The notes: generated by a model not told the origin, from the sequence alone. A DNA stretch of 64,000 nucleotides from DASQPR01 sp963836785 (GCA_963836785.1 CAWIKW010000002.1:1-64000); one strand, 5' to 3'. Shown: positions 36,079-44,920, counted from the stretch's first letter. Numbers and translations are program-made.

Positions 36079-37445
36079 GCCGTCGCCACCTCGCTCGGAT
36101 GGGCCTCTGAGCTCGACGATCCAGGACCTCCCGCTGTCGCGCCGACGTACGCGAAGCCCTGTTCCAGGTCCCAGATCAGATCCTCGACGGATTCGGTGCC
36201 GACCGACAGCCGCACAGTCCCTGGCCCGACGCCGGCCGCCCGGAGTTCGTCGTCGCTGAGCTGGCGGTGCGTCGTGCTGGCGGGGTGGATGATCAGGCTC
36301 TTGGCGTCGCCGACGTTGGCCAGGTGGGACCAGAGGGTCACGCCGCGGATGAGGTCCTGCCCGCCGGCGCGGCCACCGGCGCAGTCAAAGGAGAAGACTG
36401 CGCCCGCACCACGTGGCAGGTACTTCTCCACGAGCGGTCGGTATCTGCTCGATGGAAGGCCGGGGTAGGTCACGTTCGTCGCGAGATCGTGCGACTCGAG
36501 AAACGCCGCGACCGCCCGCGCGTTCTCGACGTGGCGTTCCATCCGCAGCGACAACGTCTCCAGCCCCTGCAGGAACAGGAACGCGTTGAGTGGCGCGAGC
36601 GTTGCGCCGAGGTCGCGCAACGTCTCTGCACGCAGCTTCATCAGGTACCCGTACATCCCGAACGTCTCGTGAAACTGCAGGCCGTGGTACGCCGGCGACG
36701 GGTCCGCGATCACCGGAAACCGCCCGTTGGACCAGTTGAACGTGCCGGCCTCCACAACGACGCCGCCGATGCTCGTGCCGTGGCCGCCGATGAACTTGGT
36801 CGCCGAGTGGATCACGATGTCTGCGCCCCACTCGATCGGGCGGCACAGGTACGGCGTCGCGAACGTGTTGTCGACGAGCAGCGGCAGTTCATGTTCGTGC
36901 GCGATGGATGCGACGATCTCGATGTCCAGGACGTTCCCGGCCGGATTGCCGATCGTCTCGGCGTAGAACGCCTTCGTGTTCGGCCGGACCGCGCCCCGCC
37001 ATGCATCGGGGTCATCAGGATCGACCCACGTGAGCTCGACGTTCATCTTGCGTAGCAGGTGCTTGAACTGGTTGACCGTCCCGCCGTAGAGCGCGGCCGA
37101 CGAGACGACGTGGTCGCCCGGTTGCAGCAGTGTGAACAGCGCGGCCGCCTGCGCGGCGATCCCACTCGCGAACGCGACCCCGCCGCTGCCGCCTTCCAGG
37201 TTCGCCACGCGTTCCTCGAACACCGCGACGGTCGGGTTCATGATGCGCGAGTACGTGTTCCCGTACTCCTGCAGGTTGAAGTAGGCCGCCGCCGACTCCG
37301 GATCCTCGAAGACGTAGCTGGTCGTCTGGAAGATCGGCACCGCTCGTGCGCCGGTATTCGGGTCGGGTCGCTGCCCGGCGTGCAGCTGCCGGGTCTCGAA
37401 TCCGAATGCGCGGGCTTGTTCGGCGCGCAGGGACTTGTCGGTCAC
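36075..37445 (-). CDS. metY: O-acetylhomoserine sulfhydrylase
   Basis: A 456-residue PLP enzyme that replaces the acetyl group of O-acetylhomoserine with sulfide to give homocysteine. The opening FGFETRQLHAGQRPDPNTGA and the cofactor lysine K217 in IHSATKFIGGHGTS are diagnostic. YGNTYSRIMNPTVAVFEERV and the late GVTLWSHLANVGDAKSLIIH with SVGTESVEDLIWDL are further family marks. GTG start with AAGAGG four bases upstream. It lies 18 bases after metX on the same strand and overlaps the CoA-binding gene, so the three form an operon. Confidence 0.96.
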   Translation of the reverse strand: MTDKSLRAEQARAFGFETRQLHAGQRPDPNTGARAVPIFQTTSYVFEDPESAAAYFNLQEYGNTYSRIMNPTVAVFEERVANLEGGSGGVAFASGIAAQAAALFTLLQPGDHVVSSAALYGGTVNQFKHLLRKMNVELTWVDPDDPDAWRGAVRPNTKAFYAETIGNPAGNVLDIEIVASIAHEHELPLLVDNTFATPYLCRPIEWGADIVIHSATKFIGGHGTSIGGVVVEAGTFNWSNGRFPVIADPSPAYHGLQFHETFGMYGYLMKLRAETLRDLGATLAPLNAFLFLQGLETLSLRMERHVENARAVAAFLESHDLATNVTYPGLPSSRYRPLVEKYLPRGAGAVFSFDCAGGRAGGQDLIRGVTLWSHLANVGDAKSLIIHPASTTHRQLSDDELRAAGVGPGTVRLSVGTESVEDLIWDLEQGFAYVGATAGGPGSSSSEAHPSEVATA

Positions 37446-37463
37446 GAAGCCTCTTCTTCCATA

Positions 37464-38666
37464 TCAGCGACTTTCGGCCAGGAAACGGCGGATGAGGGGC
37501 GTCTGACGCCCTTCCTCGAGCAGGAAGCAGTCGTGGCCGTACGGCGCGTCGATCACGTGGAACTCGACCGGCTTGCCGGCGGCGCGCAGCGCGTCCTCGA
37601 TCTCCCTGGACGCGGACGGCGCGTACAGCCAGTCCGAGCTGAAGGCGATCAGTAGCGTCCGCGCCATAACATCGCCGAATGCTCGTTCGAGCGACCCGCC
37701 GCCGTACTGTCGAGCGACATCGAAATACGTCAATGCCCGAGAGGTGTAGAGATAAGTATTGGCGTCGAACCGCTTGACGAACGACGCGGCCTGGTGCCGC
37801 AGATAGCTTTCGACCTCGAACTCCGCGTCGGTGATCGTGTAGCGAATGTCGTCGGCATACTGCAGCCGGCGGCCGAACCGCTCGCTCAGCGCCGGTGCGG
37901 ACAGGTACGTGACGTGGCCGACCATTCGCGCCACACCCATGCCCGCGTCGGGCGTCCGACCCGTCCCGTAGTAGTGGCCGCCCTGCCAGGCCGCATCCCG
38001 CATGATCGCGTCACGTGCGATCGCGTTCCAGGCCACGCCCTGCGGGTGGAGTGCGTGCGTACTCGCTATCACCACGATGGCATCGACCTGATCGGGAAAC
38101 AGGATTGCCCACTCCAGCGCCTGCATCCCGCCGAGCGAGCCGCCCGCCACCGCCGCGAGCCGCTCGATGCCGAGTACGTCCAGGAACGCACGCTCGGTCC
38201 GCACCATGTCCGCCACGGTAATCACGGGGAAGTCCGAACCGTACGGCTTGCCGGTCGCCGGGTCGATCGACGAGGGTCCCGTCGTCCCGCGGCAGCCGCC
38301 GAGCAGATTCGTGGAGACGACGAAGTAATGGTCGGTGTCGAACGCCTTGCCGGGACCGATCATCCCGTCCCACCAGCCCAGTCCCTTGCCGGCCCCACCG
38401 TCGCGGTCCTCCGCCGCGAACCCGTCACGCGTGCTGCCCTCGGGCGGCGTTTTCGAGAATCCGGCCGCGTGGGCGTCGCCACTGAGCGCATGGCACACCA
38501 GAATCACGTTGTCGCGTCGCGGTGACAGGGTGCCGTAGGTCTCGTACGCGACTCGGATTGGGTGCAGCGCCCGCCCGCAGTCGAGTTGTACCGGCTCCGG
38601 CAGGTCAAGGTACTGCGTTTCGATGCTACCGACCGAGCCGGCTGCAAGCGTCGAGGCTGGCGCCAT
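37464..38666 (-). CDS. metX: Homoserine O-acetyltransferase
   Basis: A 400-residue alpha/beta-hydrolase-fold enzyme that acetylates homoserine with acetyl-CoA, the first committed step of the direct sulfhydrylation route. The nucleophile S177 is in VAGGSLGGMQALEW, the Asp is in FSSDWLY and the His in YGHDCF. STNLLGGCRGTTGPSSIDP and the HALSGDAHA oxyanion segment are family marks. The ATG at 38666 has no ribosome site, but TATGCT is six bases upstream, suggesting a leaderless mRNA. First gene of the operon with metY. Confidence 0.95.
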   Translation of the reverse strand: MAPASTLAAGSVGSIETQYLDLPEPVQLDCGRALHPIRVAYETYGTLSPRRDNVILVCHALSGDAHAAGFSKTPPEGSTRDGFAAEDRDGGAGKGLGWWDGMIGPGKAFDTDHYFVVSTNLLGGCRGTTGPSSIDPATGKPYGSDFPVITVADMVRTERAFLDVLGIERLAAVAGGSLGGMQALEWAILFPDQVDAIVVIASTHALHPQGVAWNAIARDAIMRDAAWQGGHYYGTGRTPDAGMGVARMVGHVTYLSAPALSERFGRRLQYADDIRYTITDAEFEVESYLRHQAASFVKRFDANTYLYTSRALTYFDVARQYGGGSLERAFGDVMARTLLIAFSSDWLYAPSASREIEDALRAAGKPVEFHVIDAPYGHDCFLLEEGRQTPLIRRFLAESR

Positions 38667-38863
38667 GGCGCGAGCATAGCTAGCGTCCGCCGGCCGGGCC
38701 AGTGTGGTCCAAAGTGCTCATGCGGTCGTAGCTTTGACGTGGGGCCATCCTGCGACGGTCTCCAAATTCTCGGCACCGACCGCTGCGCGCCGATAGCGAT
38801 CCAGACCGGTTCGGTCAAATCGGGTAGCTTGGAAGCTCGCGCGGCCTGGCTTCGGCCCGGATC

Positions 38864-39545
38864 TCAAGCCGCGGGGATCGAGTCACCAGCTGTCGGCGGT
38901 ACATAGCCGTCGTCTCGTAGCTTGTCCAGGTCGAAGATTTCGTATGTGCGCCGCAATGCGTGCGCGGGCCTGGGCCAGTTGTGTGCGTCGAGCCACTGCG
39001 GTGTGGGTACGGCGCTCTGGCGGATGGCCGCTGTGGAATGCCAGTGGACAACGGAGAGATGACCGCCTCCGGCCGCGGTCACCACACCGCCCCAGCGGAG
39101 ATCACCGGCGAACCATAACCTGACGCGCACGTCGGGATCCGGCCGGATGACCGACGGTGTTCGCAGGACCGCTTGTTCACCGGTTGCGGGATCGCGTATC
39201 AGGACGTTCGCCGCGTTGCTGCGCTGGCTATCCGACCAGACTCCGTCAACCGGTCGCCACGCATTCGTGCGCAGCGTTGCGCGGATGTTGCGGTACCGAC
39301 GGCTCAACCGGATCGTGACGGCGAGCGCGCCGATCGAGCACGATCGAGCACACTGCCTCGACCGCCACGTAGCCACCGGCGGGTGCGTCGACCTGAAGCG
39401 CGGCACTGGTCACGATCGCGGTCAGCATGACCATCGCGGTGAGCTCGACACCTCGTAAGGACCGCATCTGGCGACGAAGTGCCCGTTGCATCCCGGGCTG
39501 ATCGAGTGCCGGACCGCCGGGCGGAACGGGGTAGTCGGGCTGCAC
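38864..39545 (-). pseudogene. Two-helix hypothetical membrane protein disrupted by a 10-bp duplication
   Basis: From the ATG at 39545 the frame reads MQPDYPVPPGGPALDQPG, a helix MVMLTAIVTSAALQV, and YVAVEAVCSI, then fails at a 10-base tandem repeat (39331-39350). Removing one repeat unit restores a frame that continues GALAVTIRLSRRYRNIRATL and runs to 38864 (SDSQRSNAANVLIRDPATG, LSVVHWHSTAAIRQSAVPTP, YEIFDLDKLRDDGYVPP), 223 residues in all. The protein family is not recognised; two N-terminal helices precede a soluble domain. The mutation looks recent because both halves remain fully coding in character. A sequencing error is the alternative. Confidence 0.75.
39331..39350. repeat. Frame-breaking 10-bp tandem duplication
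   Basis: cgatcgagca occurs twice in direct succession. Ten bases shift the frame of the gene on the minus strand; loss of one copy by slippage would repair it. Confidence 0.9.
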
Positions 39546-39835
39546 ACAGATAAGTTAGCGGCGACGGGCCTTCCCTGTCTTGTCCCGATGCAGCCCATGC
39601 CGAGAACATGTCGACCGCGTGGCCGCCTGGCGTCCGCGCGCGGTGCGGTCGGGCGCATGCGTGCGGGCTGCTGGCCATGATGCGTACCGGACTGAGAAAC
39701 GGCGAGTACGAATCCCGCTACATCGGCGTCAACTGGCTGCATCACACTGCACATCGCCAGCGGCCATAGACCGTGGGGAGTCGGCCGGCAATCCGATCGG
39801 GCACCACTCCCGCTGGTAACGTCCTCAGCAGATGG

Positions 39836-40423
39836 TTAGATGCGCCAGTGGTAGCCGATGGCGAAGTCGACCGCGACCGCGTAGGTCAGGTACATCAACC
39901 ACGCACCCGTGGCGATGCGGAACAGGCCGAGCGCGCGCTCGGCAACGTTGACGCCGATCGTGGCAAAGAACTCGCTGAAATAGACGGCGAAGAGTCCGAG
40001 GAACACCAGCGCCACCGGCCAGTCACCCACCTTGAAGAACACGGTCGCACCGGTCGCGGAGATCACCATATAGGCCACCGACAGCCCCGCATTGGGGCGC
40101 GGGTCATTGCCGCGATAGCGGTTCCAGCCGATCGCGAACCAGTGGATGCCATAGGCCGTGAACGCAAGGGCGGCCATGTAGAGAGGCGGCTGATTCGTGA
40201 ACACTTGGAGCCAGGTCAGTCCGACGAACAGGATGATGCCAGCGACGAGCTGGCACAGGCCCGGCATCCAGATACCCCACACGCCCAGCGACCGGTCCAC
40301 CCGCTCGTCGCGTCTGGGCCAGCCCGTCAACTCCTCGGGGCCCCAGATCAGATAGCCGGTGCCGAGGCCGAAGAAGCCGAGCGCGAGCGGGGGAAACGCC
40401 GAAGCGGCGAAGCTGACATCCAT
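39836..40423 (-). CDS. Six-helix membrane protein, GPR1/FUN34/YaaH-like
   Basis: A 195-residue protein with about six hydrophobic helices in a pattern like the acetate/succinate transporter family. It shows PPLALGFFGLGTGYLIWG, a GVWGIWMPGLCQLVAGIILF helix, LYMAALAFTAYGIHWFAIG, and two further helices before the end at YHWRI. The family signature NPAPLGL is not obvious, so the assignment is tentative; it could also be a separate uncharacterised family. AGGAAGGA lies six bases before the ATG at 40423. Convergent neighbours give no help. Confidence 0.6.
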   Translation of the reverse strand: MDVSFAASAFPPLALGFFGLGTGYLIWGPEELTGWPRRDERVDRSLGVWGIWMPGLCQLVAGIILFVGLTWLQVFTNQPPLYMAALAFTAYGIHWFAIGWNRYRGNDPRPNAGLSVAYMVISATGATVFFKVGDWPVALVFLGLFAVYFSEFFATIGVNVAERALGLFRIATGAWLMYLTYAVAVDFAIGYHWRI

Positions 40424-40616
40424 GTCGGTTCCTTCCTGTGATGGGCGACGCTTCCGTCGCTTGGTCAGCCCGGCGAGAATGGCGCACTCGGAGCGGACCT
40501 GTGCTGACACCGGCTCTTTCATGCCGTACGAGATGTGCGACATCGACACTGCGTCCTCGACAGTGGCTCCCTGCTGGCCGCTGACCTCGCGGACTTTGTC
40601 GCCGGCAGCCCGTCGA

Positions 40617-41453
40617 TCAGGTGTCGACGTCGTTGTTCGTATCTGGGTCCAGCCCGTTGCGCTGATCGCGATTGAGCGACGTGATTTCGTCCATGTCGTC
40701 GTCGCTTAGCTCGAAGTCGAAGATGGCAAAGTTCTCTTCGACACGGGAGCGGGTCACCGACTTCGGGAAAACGATGTCGCCGCGCTGGATGTGCCAGCGC
40801 AGCGTGGCCTGTGCGGGAGTCCTGCCGATCTTGTCGGCGATTCGGTTGATCGTCGGGTCGGCGAGAATGCGGCCCTCGACGAGCGGCGCCCACGCCTCGG
40901 TCACGATCTCGTGCTCCGTGTTGAACGCGCGCACGTCGTCCTGGGTGAAGTAGGGGTGGATCTCGATTTGATTCACGGCGGGAACGACCTCAGTGGCATC
41001 GAGGACCCGCTGCAGATGGGTGGGTTGGAAGTTGGACACACCGATCGCCCTCACCCGTCCGCCCTGCAGCATCTCCTGCATGGCCTTCCAGGTCTCGATA
41101 TAGTCGCCGACGCCCGGCAACGGCCAGTGGATCAGGAACAGGTCCAGGTACTCGAAGCCCAGTTCGGCGAGGGTCTGATCGAATGCCTTCAGCGCATCGT
41201 CGTGCGCGTGATAGCGGTTGTTCAGCTTGCTCGTCACGAATACCTCGTCGCGCGGGATCCCCGATTCGCGGATCGCCTCGCCCACCTGCCGCTCGTTGCG
41301 GTACATCTCGGCGGTATCGATGTGCCGGTACCCGACGTCGAGAGCGCTCAGCGTCGCCCGCTTCGTTTCATCGGGCGGGATCTGGAAGACGCCGAAGCCG
41401 AGTTGTGGGATCTCGACGCCGTTATTCAGCATGGTCGTAGGCACGGTCGTCAT
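40617..41453 (-). CDS. Aldo/keto reductase
   Basis: A 278-residue (alpha/beta)8 NADPH-dependent carbonyl reductase. The tetrad is visible: D46 in GYRHIDTAEMY, Y51 in AEMYRNE, K76 in FVTSKLNN and H109 in FLIHWPLPG. The cofactor loop is FPKSVTRSRVEENFAIFDF. It resembles 2,5-diketo-gluconate reductase-type members. The ATG at 41453 follows AAGGG by twelve bases; the in-frame ATG at 41471 has no ribosome site. Upstream lies the tRNA-like array. Confidence 0.93.
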   Translation of the reverse strand: MTTVPTTMLNNGVEIPQLGFGVFQIPPDETKRATLSALDVGYRHIDTAEMYRNERQVGEAIRESGIPRDEVFVTSKLNNRYHAHDDALKAFDQTLAELGFEYLDLFLIHWPLPGVGDYIETWKAMQEMLQGGRVRAIGVSNFQPTHLQRVLDATEVVPAVNQIEIHPYFTQDDVRAFNTEHEIVTEAWAPLVEGRILADPTINRIADKIGRTPAQATLRWHIQRGDIVFPKSVTRSRVEENFAIFDFELSDDDMDEITSLNRDQRNGLDPDTNNDVDT

Positions 41454-41719
41454 GCGCACAGCACCCTTCATGTGGTCTCGTGCGGTCACTCCTACCTTCG
41501 CCCGTACCCGAGGATCTCGCTGGAAAACGGTGACGCGCGGCCCGCGGAGGCAGCAGATCCGGCCACGACAGCATTCGGGGTGCTTTGGGCGGTCTCCACC
41601 AAACAGGCAGTGTTGGTGTGACAGTGGAGAGGCAAGTTCTTGCTGTGCAGAGGGGGAGCTGATGATCCATGACATGCCCGACCACGGTCACCGAACGACT
41701 CGGCGACCGATTTCGTTCG

Positions 41720-41839
41720 GGAGGGTTTGGTGGATCTGGCCGGCAACTCCCGAGAGTTCCGGCAAGCCCGCCGTGGTATTCATAGCGGCGTGCAGCGCGC
41801 AGGCGTTGCGGCGGTTCGAGTCCGCCACCTTCCGCACCA
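41720..41839 (+). other. tRNA-like unit 1 (oversized, class II-like, ends in CCA)
   Basis: A 120-base unit. GGAGGGT (41720-41726) pairs with ACCTTCC (41827-41833) in seven pairs with one wobble. A perfect T-arm GGCGG-TTCGAGT-CCGCC lies at 41810-41826, and the 3' end reads GCACCA. Just before the T-arm a 7-bp hairpin (GCAGCGC/GCGTTGC, 41792-41809) resembles a class II variable arm. The D position is taken by a long hairpin at 41738-41763 and the anticodon position by CGCCG/CGGCG with a 12-base loop, so it is not a normal tRNA. An expanded or degenerate tRNA is the best description. Confidence 0.4.
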
Positions 41840-41917
41840 TGCTCGGTCGCACAGTCTGGTTGTGCAAGGGACTCTTAGTCCGTGTGAACGTGGTTTCGAG
41901 CTCCCACCTGGCGTACT
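41840..41917 (+). pseudogene. tRNA-like unit 2 (Lys-CTT-like, degenerate)
   Basis: The D-arm GCAC-AGTCTGGTT-GTGC pairs fully. The anticodon arm AGGGA-CTCTTAG-TCCGT has four of five pairs and CTT at 34-36. The T-arm GTGGT-TTCGAGC-TCCCAC is shifted by an extra base, and the acceptor ends do not pair. It exactly fills the gap between unit 1 and unit 3. Confidence 0.4.
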
Positions 41918-41994
41918 TGCGGGATGGCGCACGTAGGTAGCGCACCGGGCTCATTCCCCGGAGGACGGGAGTTCGAATCTCCCTCCCGCTCCCA
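41918..41994 (+). tRNA. tRNA-like gene with CAT anticodon and encoded CCA
   Basis: A complete 77-base cloverleaf. The acceptor TGCGGGA/TCCCGCT pairs in six of seven positions (T1-T72 mismatch). The D-stem GCGC/GCGC, anticodon stem CCGGG/CCCGG and T-stem GGGAG/CTCCC are perfect, the T-loop is TTCGAAT, and C-CCA closes the gene. The loop CTCATTC gives anticodon CAT (Met, or Ile if modified). A mismatch at 1-72 and three G-C pairs at 29-31/39-41 are initiator-like, but T at position 37 is very unusual and the D-stem is elongator-like. It could be a real but divergent tRNA or a decaying one. Confidence 0.55.
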
Positions 41995-42046
41995 ACTTCC
42001 GACAGCTCGGCCCAGTGAGAGCACCGCCCCGATACGGTGGCACAGT

Positions 42047-42670
42047 TCATGTGCCGGTCGGTGGCGTGGGTTGGCAGGGTAGTTTGCCGTTCTCGGTGTG
42101 ATTGAACTCGAACCAAAGACCCAGCGGTACGAGCCGCTGAAGCTTCCTGCCGAGCACGCGGTAGTCGGTGACTGCCGTGTCGGTGAACTTGTATGACTCC
42201 CCGCTCATGCTCAAGTCGTTTGGCACCTGCAGCAAGACGGAGAAGTACGCCTCGTATTGCGGCGGCAGCGTCACCGGCGCGAACGGTAGCTCCGGTCCTT
42301 CGTAGCCGCGGCGATCGACGCGGCTTACCGTGATCGTCTGGCGGATCGCGCTGCCCATCGCCAGGGAGATTCCGGTGATCGTGATCGTGTGCGAGCTGGC
42401 GTTGCGCAGTGAGAAGCCGAGCTGGATCGAATCGCCTGGCGCGATTCCGAAGCAATACACATCCGTGTCGCCGGCCTGGATCCGCCACGCATCGCCGGAC
42501 GAGAACGAACCCTGCTCGAGATGTGACGTGTCGGTCGCGACGACCCACCACGTGGGAACGGCGATGAGCGCGGCGATGAGTACGCCGACGATCATCCAGC
42601 GCAGCGCGTGCCGCCGGCTCGAGCGCCGCTCGCCAACGATCTCTTCGTCCACCTGCGCGGTATCGGTCAT
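42047..42670 (-). CDS. Single-pass membrane protein, hypothetical
   Basis: A 207-residue protein: charged cytoplasmic N-terminus (MTDTAQVDEEIVGERRSSRR), one helix at about 24-46 (WMIVGVLIAALIAVPTWWVV), and an extracellular domain rich in beta strands (IQLGFSLRNASSHTITITGI, LPPQYEAYFSVLLQVPNDLS) that looks immunoglobulin-like. Two cysteines could form a disulfide. No family recognised. The ATG at 42670 is just before the coding-like region. Confidence 0.7.
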   Translation of the reverse strand: MTDTAQVDEEIVGERRSSRRHALRWMIVGVLIAALIAVPTWWVVATDTSHLEQGSFSSGDAWRIQAGDTDVYCFGIAPGDSIQLGFSLRNASSHTITITGISLAMGSAIRQTITVSRVDRRGYEGPELPFAPVTLPPQYEAYFSVLLQVPNDLSMSGESYKFTDTAVTDYRVLGRKLQRLVPLGLWFEFNHTENGKLPCQPTPPTGT

Positions 42671-42783
42671 GCGCGAATGGTAGGGGTACGACAAGAAGAC
42701 GGCTGCCCGTCGAACGGGGGATGTCGCCGGTTTGGCCCTGATGGCTGCGCGTCCGGCCCAACGTTGGGCGTAGAAAACGCACT

Positions 42784-42815
42784 ACGGCCCGACACCCCGA
42801 AGGATGCCGGGCCGT
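42784..42815 (-). terminator. Orphan 14-bp hairpin with UUCG loop
   Basis: On the minus strand ACGGCCCGGCATCC and GGGTGTCGGGCCGT form a 14-bp stem with two G-T wobbles around a TTCG tetraloop. It looks like an intrinsic terminator, but the nearest genes on both sides transcribe away from it, so the transcript it served is missing. Confidence 0.5.
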
Positions 42816-42961
42816 GAGCCTGGGCGGCCTGCCACAGGCCGGATCCTCGGATACCGGCCCGCGGACCCTCGCTAAAGGACACACGCGTGTGGCGGTCTCA
42901 AACTAGCCGGCCGGATGGATGCGTGCCTCGGCGGAGAGTCGCTCGCGCTCGGCAGGGCGCC

Positions 42962-43045
42962 GCGTCGGGCGTCGAGGCCGCCTTCCTCGACAAGCCCCAG
43001 GTCCCTGGCACCGGGCTCACCTACATCGGCGCCCGCGAATATGAC
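42962..43045 (+). pseudogene. Rhs/YD-repeat core fragment
   Basis: The frame reads ASGVEAAFLDKPQVPGTG and then LTYIGAREYDT, matching the hyperconserved end of the Rhs core (FLDKPQD..TGLTYLGAREYDP..). After TYIGAREYD the sequence departs from the family and no upstream YD repeats remain. It is the small remnant of a large Rhs toxin or wall-associated protein gene. Confidence 0.65.
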
Positions 43046-43184
43046 ACCAGGCAAGCCGACCAGACTGGCCGACCAGACCAGCCGGCACCACCGCAAACCC
43101 TATCGCCGCGTCGCGCGGGACGACTAGGCCACGAAGACCGTGAGCGGGCCACGGCCGCCGTACATACCTGGATACCGTGTTGCC

Positions 43185-44597
43185 ATGGTGCGAGGCGCTA
43201 GCTCGGCGTCCGACCGACAGGACGGGCGCGTCGCCTCGGGCCTGCCTCGGGCCCCGCTTCTGGCAGTGTGCGCCGGCTACTTCATGGTCATCCTGGACGT
43301 GACCGTCATCAACGTCGCCGTTCCGGTGGTGGGACGGGAACTGTCGGCCTCGCTGACCGGGATCCAGTGGATCACCGACGGCTACACCCTGGTCTTCGCC
43401 GGACTGCTGCTCGCTGCTGGCGCGTTAGGGGACCGGTTGGGCAACCGCCGGATCTTCTGTACGGGCGTGGTCGTGTTCACCGTCGCCTCGGCCGGGTGCG
43501 GACTCGCACCGAACACCGAGTCGCTCGTCGCCGCCCGGCTAGTGGAAGGACTCGGTGCGGCGCTGATCGTGCCCGGCTCCCTAGCCCTGCTCCAACAGTC
43601 ATATCCCTCGCCCGCGGATCGGTCTCGGGCGTTCGGCCTCTGGGGCTCTATGGCTGGCGTCGCGGCGACCGCCGGTCCCCTGGTCGGTGGCCTGCTGGTG
43701 ACCACGGTGGGCTGGCGCTGGGTGTTCTTCATCAACTTGCCCGTCGGATGCGCCTGCCTGTTGCTGACGCTGCGCCACGTAGCCGCCTCGGCGCGGCGCT
43801 CGGACCGTCCCATCGACTGGCCGGCTCAGGGCGCGATCATCGCGATGGTGGCCCTGCTCATCGGCGTGCTCAACGAGGCCGGACGACGCGGCTGGGCGGA
43901 CCCGCTGATCCTCGCCGGTGCCGGCCTGTGCCTGTTGGCCGCCGCCGCGTTCGTCCTGCGCGAGCGCCTGGCTCGCACGCCCGTGTTGCCGCTGTGGCTG
44001 CTGCGCTCCCGCCAGTTGAGTGGCGCAGCGACCATCGGCCTGCTGTTCAACTTCGCCTTCTACGGCATGATCTTCACCGCAAGCCTGTACTTCCAGCATG
44101 AGCGCGGCCTGACCGCACTGCGTACCGGGATTGCACTGGTCCCGGCCGTGGCCGTGACGATGTTTGCCTCGGTGCTGTCTGGGCGGCTCGCTCGCCATAC
44201 CGGAAACCGTCCGCTGGTTGTCACCGGAATGCTGTTGGGGGCCGCGGGCCTGGCTGGCTGGGCCGCGGCCGGACCAAACCCGGATTACGCACTGCTGGTT
44301 GCGCCGATGGTTGCGGCGGGATTTGGCACGTCCTTTGCCCTCACCGGCGCGACGACGACCGTGATGTCAGCCGCGCCGGACAGCTACTCCGGCACGGCCT
44401 CCGGTCTGTTCAACACGACCCGCCAGATCGGCAGTGCCGCAGGCGTTGCGTTAGGGGGCTCACTGTTAGCCGGCAGCTCCAGCTTCGCCGGCGGGCTACA
44501 GGCCAGCATGGCCATCGGCGCGGCTGCGTACCTGGCGGCCGCGGCCCTCGCACTCGTCTGCATCCCACCGGCGGCATCGCGCAACGTTGCCGGCTGA
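43185..44597 (+). CDS. DHA2-family MFS multidrug exporter (EmrB/QacA-like)
   Basis: A 470-residue membrane protein with about fourteen helices. Motif D1 LDVTVINVAVPVVGREL in helix 1, GDRLGNRRIF (motif A) in the first cytoplasmic loop and LVGGLLVTTVGWRWVFFINL (motif C region) are typical of proton-driven drug exporters of the 14-span group. The ATG at 43185 has TACCGT six bases upstream and no ribosome site, another leaderless-type start. No regulator gene is adjacent. Confidence 0.92.
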   Translation: MVRGASSASDRQDGRVASGLPRAPLLAVCAGYFMVILDVTVINVAVPVVGRELSASLTGIQWITDGYTLVFAGLLLAAGALGDRLGNRRIFCTGVVVFTVASAGCGLAPNTESLVAARLVEGLGAALIVPGSLALLQQSYPSPADRSRAFGLWGSMAGVAATAGPLVGGLLVTTVGWRWVFFINLPVGCACLLLTLRHVAASARRSDRPIDWPAQGAIIAMVALLIGVLNEAGRRGWADPLILAGAGLCLLAAAAFVLRERLARTPVLPLWLLRSRQLSGAATIGLLFNFAFYGMIFTASLYFQHERGLTALRTGIALVPAVAVTMFASVLSGRLARHTGNRPLVVTGMLLGAAGLAGWAAAGPNPDYALLVAPMVAAGFGTSFALTGATTTVMSAAPDSYSGTASGLFNTTRQIGSAAGVALGGSLLAGSSSFAGGLQASMAIGAAAYLAAAALALVCIPPAASRNVAG

Positions 44598-44920
44598 GGC
44601 CTGCTACCCGTCAACCACGACAACGCAGGACGCCCACACCCAACCGGAAACCCGTAGCGCGAACGAATGGCGTACCGCGTACCGATGGCCAAGGGCGCCA
44701 GCACGTCTGCCGAGCGCACGCGGAGCCCGTCGGCATCCCTTGCCGTGTCGAGCATTGATCCGCCGCCGACAGAGAAAGTCCCCCTGCACACGCAAGACCT
44801 TCGCGCTTCTCGGACACTGCGCCACTATCGGTGGCGTCTGGCGGTTTCTGCAGGTCATTTGGTCGAGCTGGCCGGCCTACTGCCTTCGGATGGGGAACGA
44901 GGGGTTCGTTCGAGCTGCCG
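44598..44920. other. Intergenic stretch between convergent exporters
   Basis: No gene or hairpin supported. A minus-strand piece reading LDTARDADGLRVRSADVLAP is mildly coding-like but lacks context. Confidence 0.3.

Noticed and set aside
38667..38863. SAM riboswitch upstream of metX
   Set aside because: No SAM-I, SAM-II or SAM-IV core sequence is visible, and the predicted leaderless start leaves no leader.
41720..41839. Selenocysteine tRNA as identity of the 120-base unit
   Set aside because: The acceptor is 7 bp, not 8, no TCA anticodon stands in a 7-base loop, and no selenoprotein genes are nearby.
41688..42884. A 398-codon minus-strand frame including GREIRTPVLRGMSP and KVADSNRRN
   Set aside because: These phrases are the familiar antisense translation of tRNA T-arms; the frame runs through the tRNA-like array and the opposite side of another gene.
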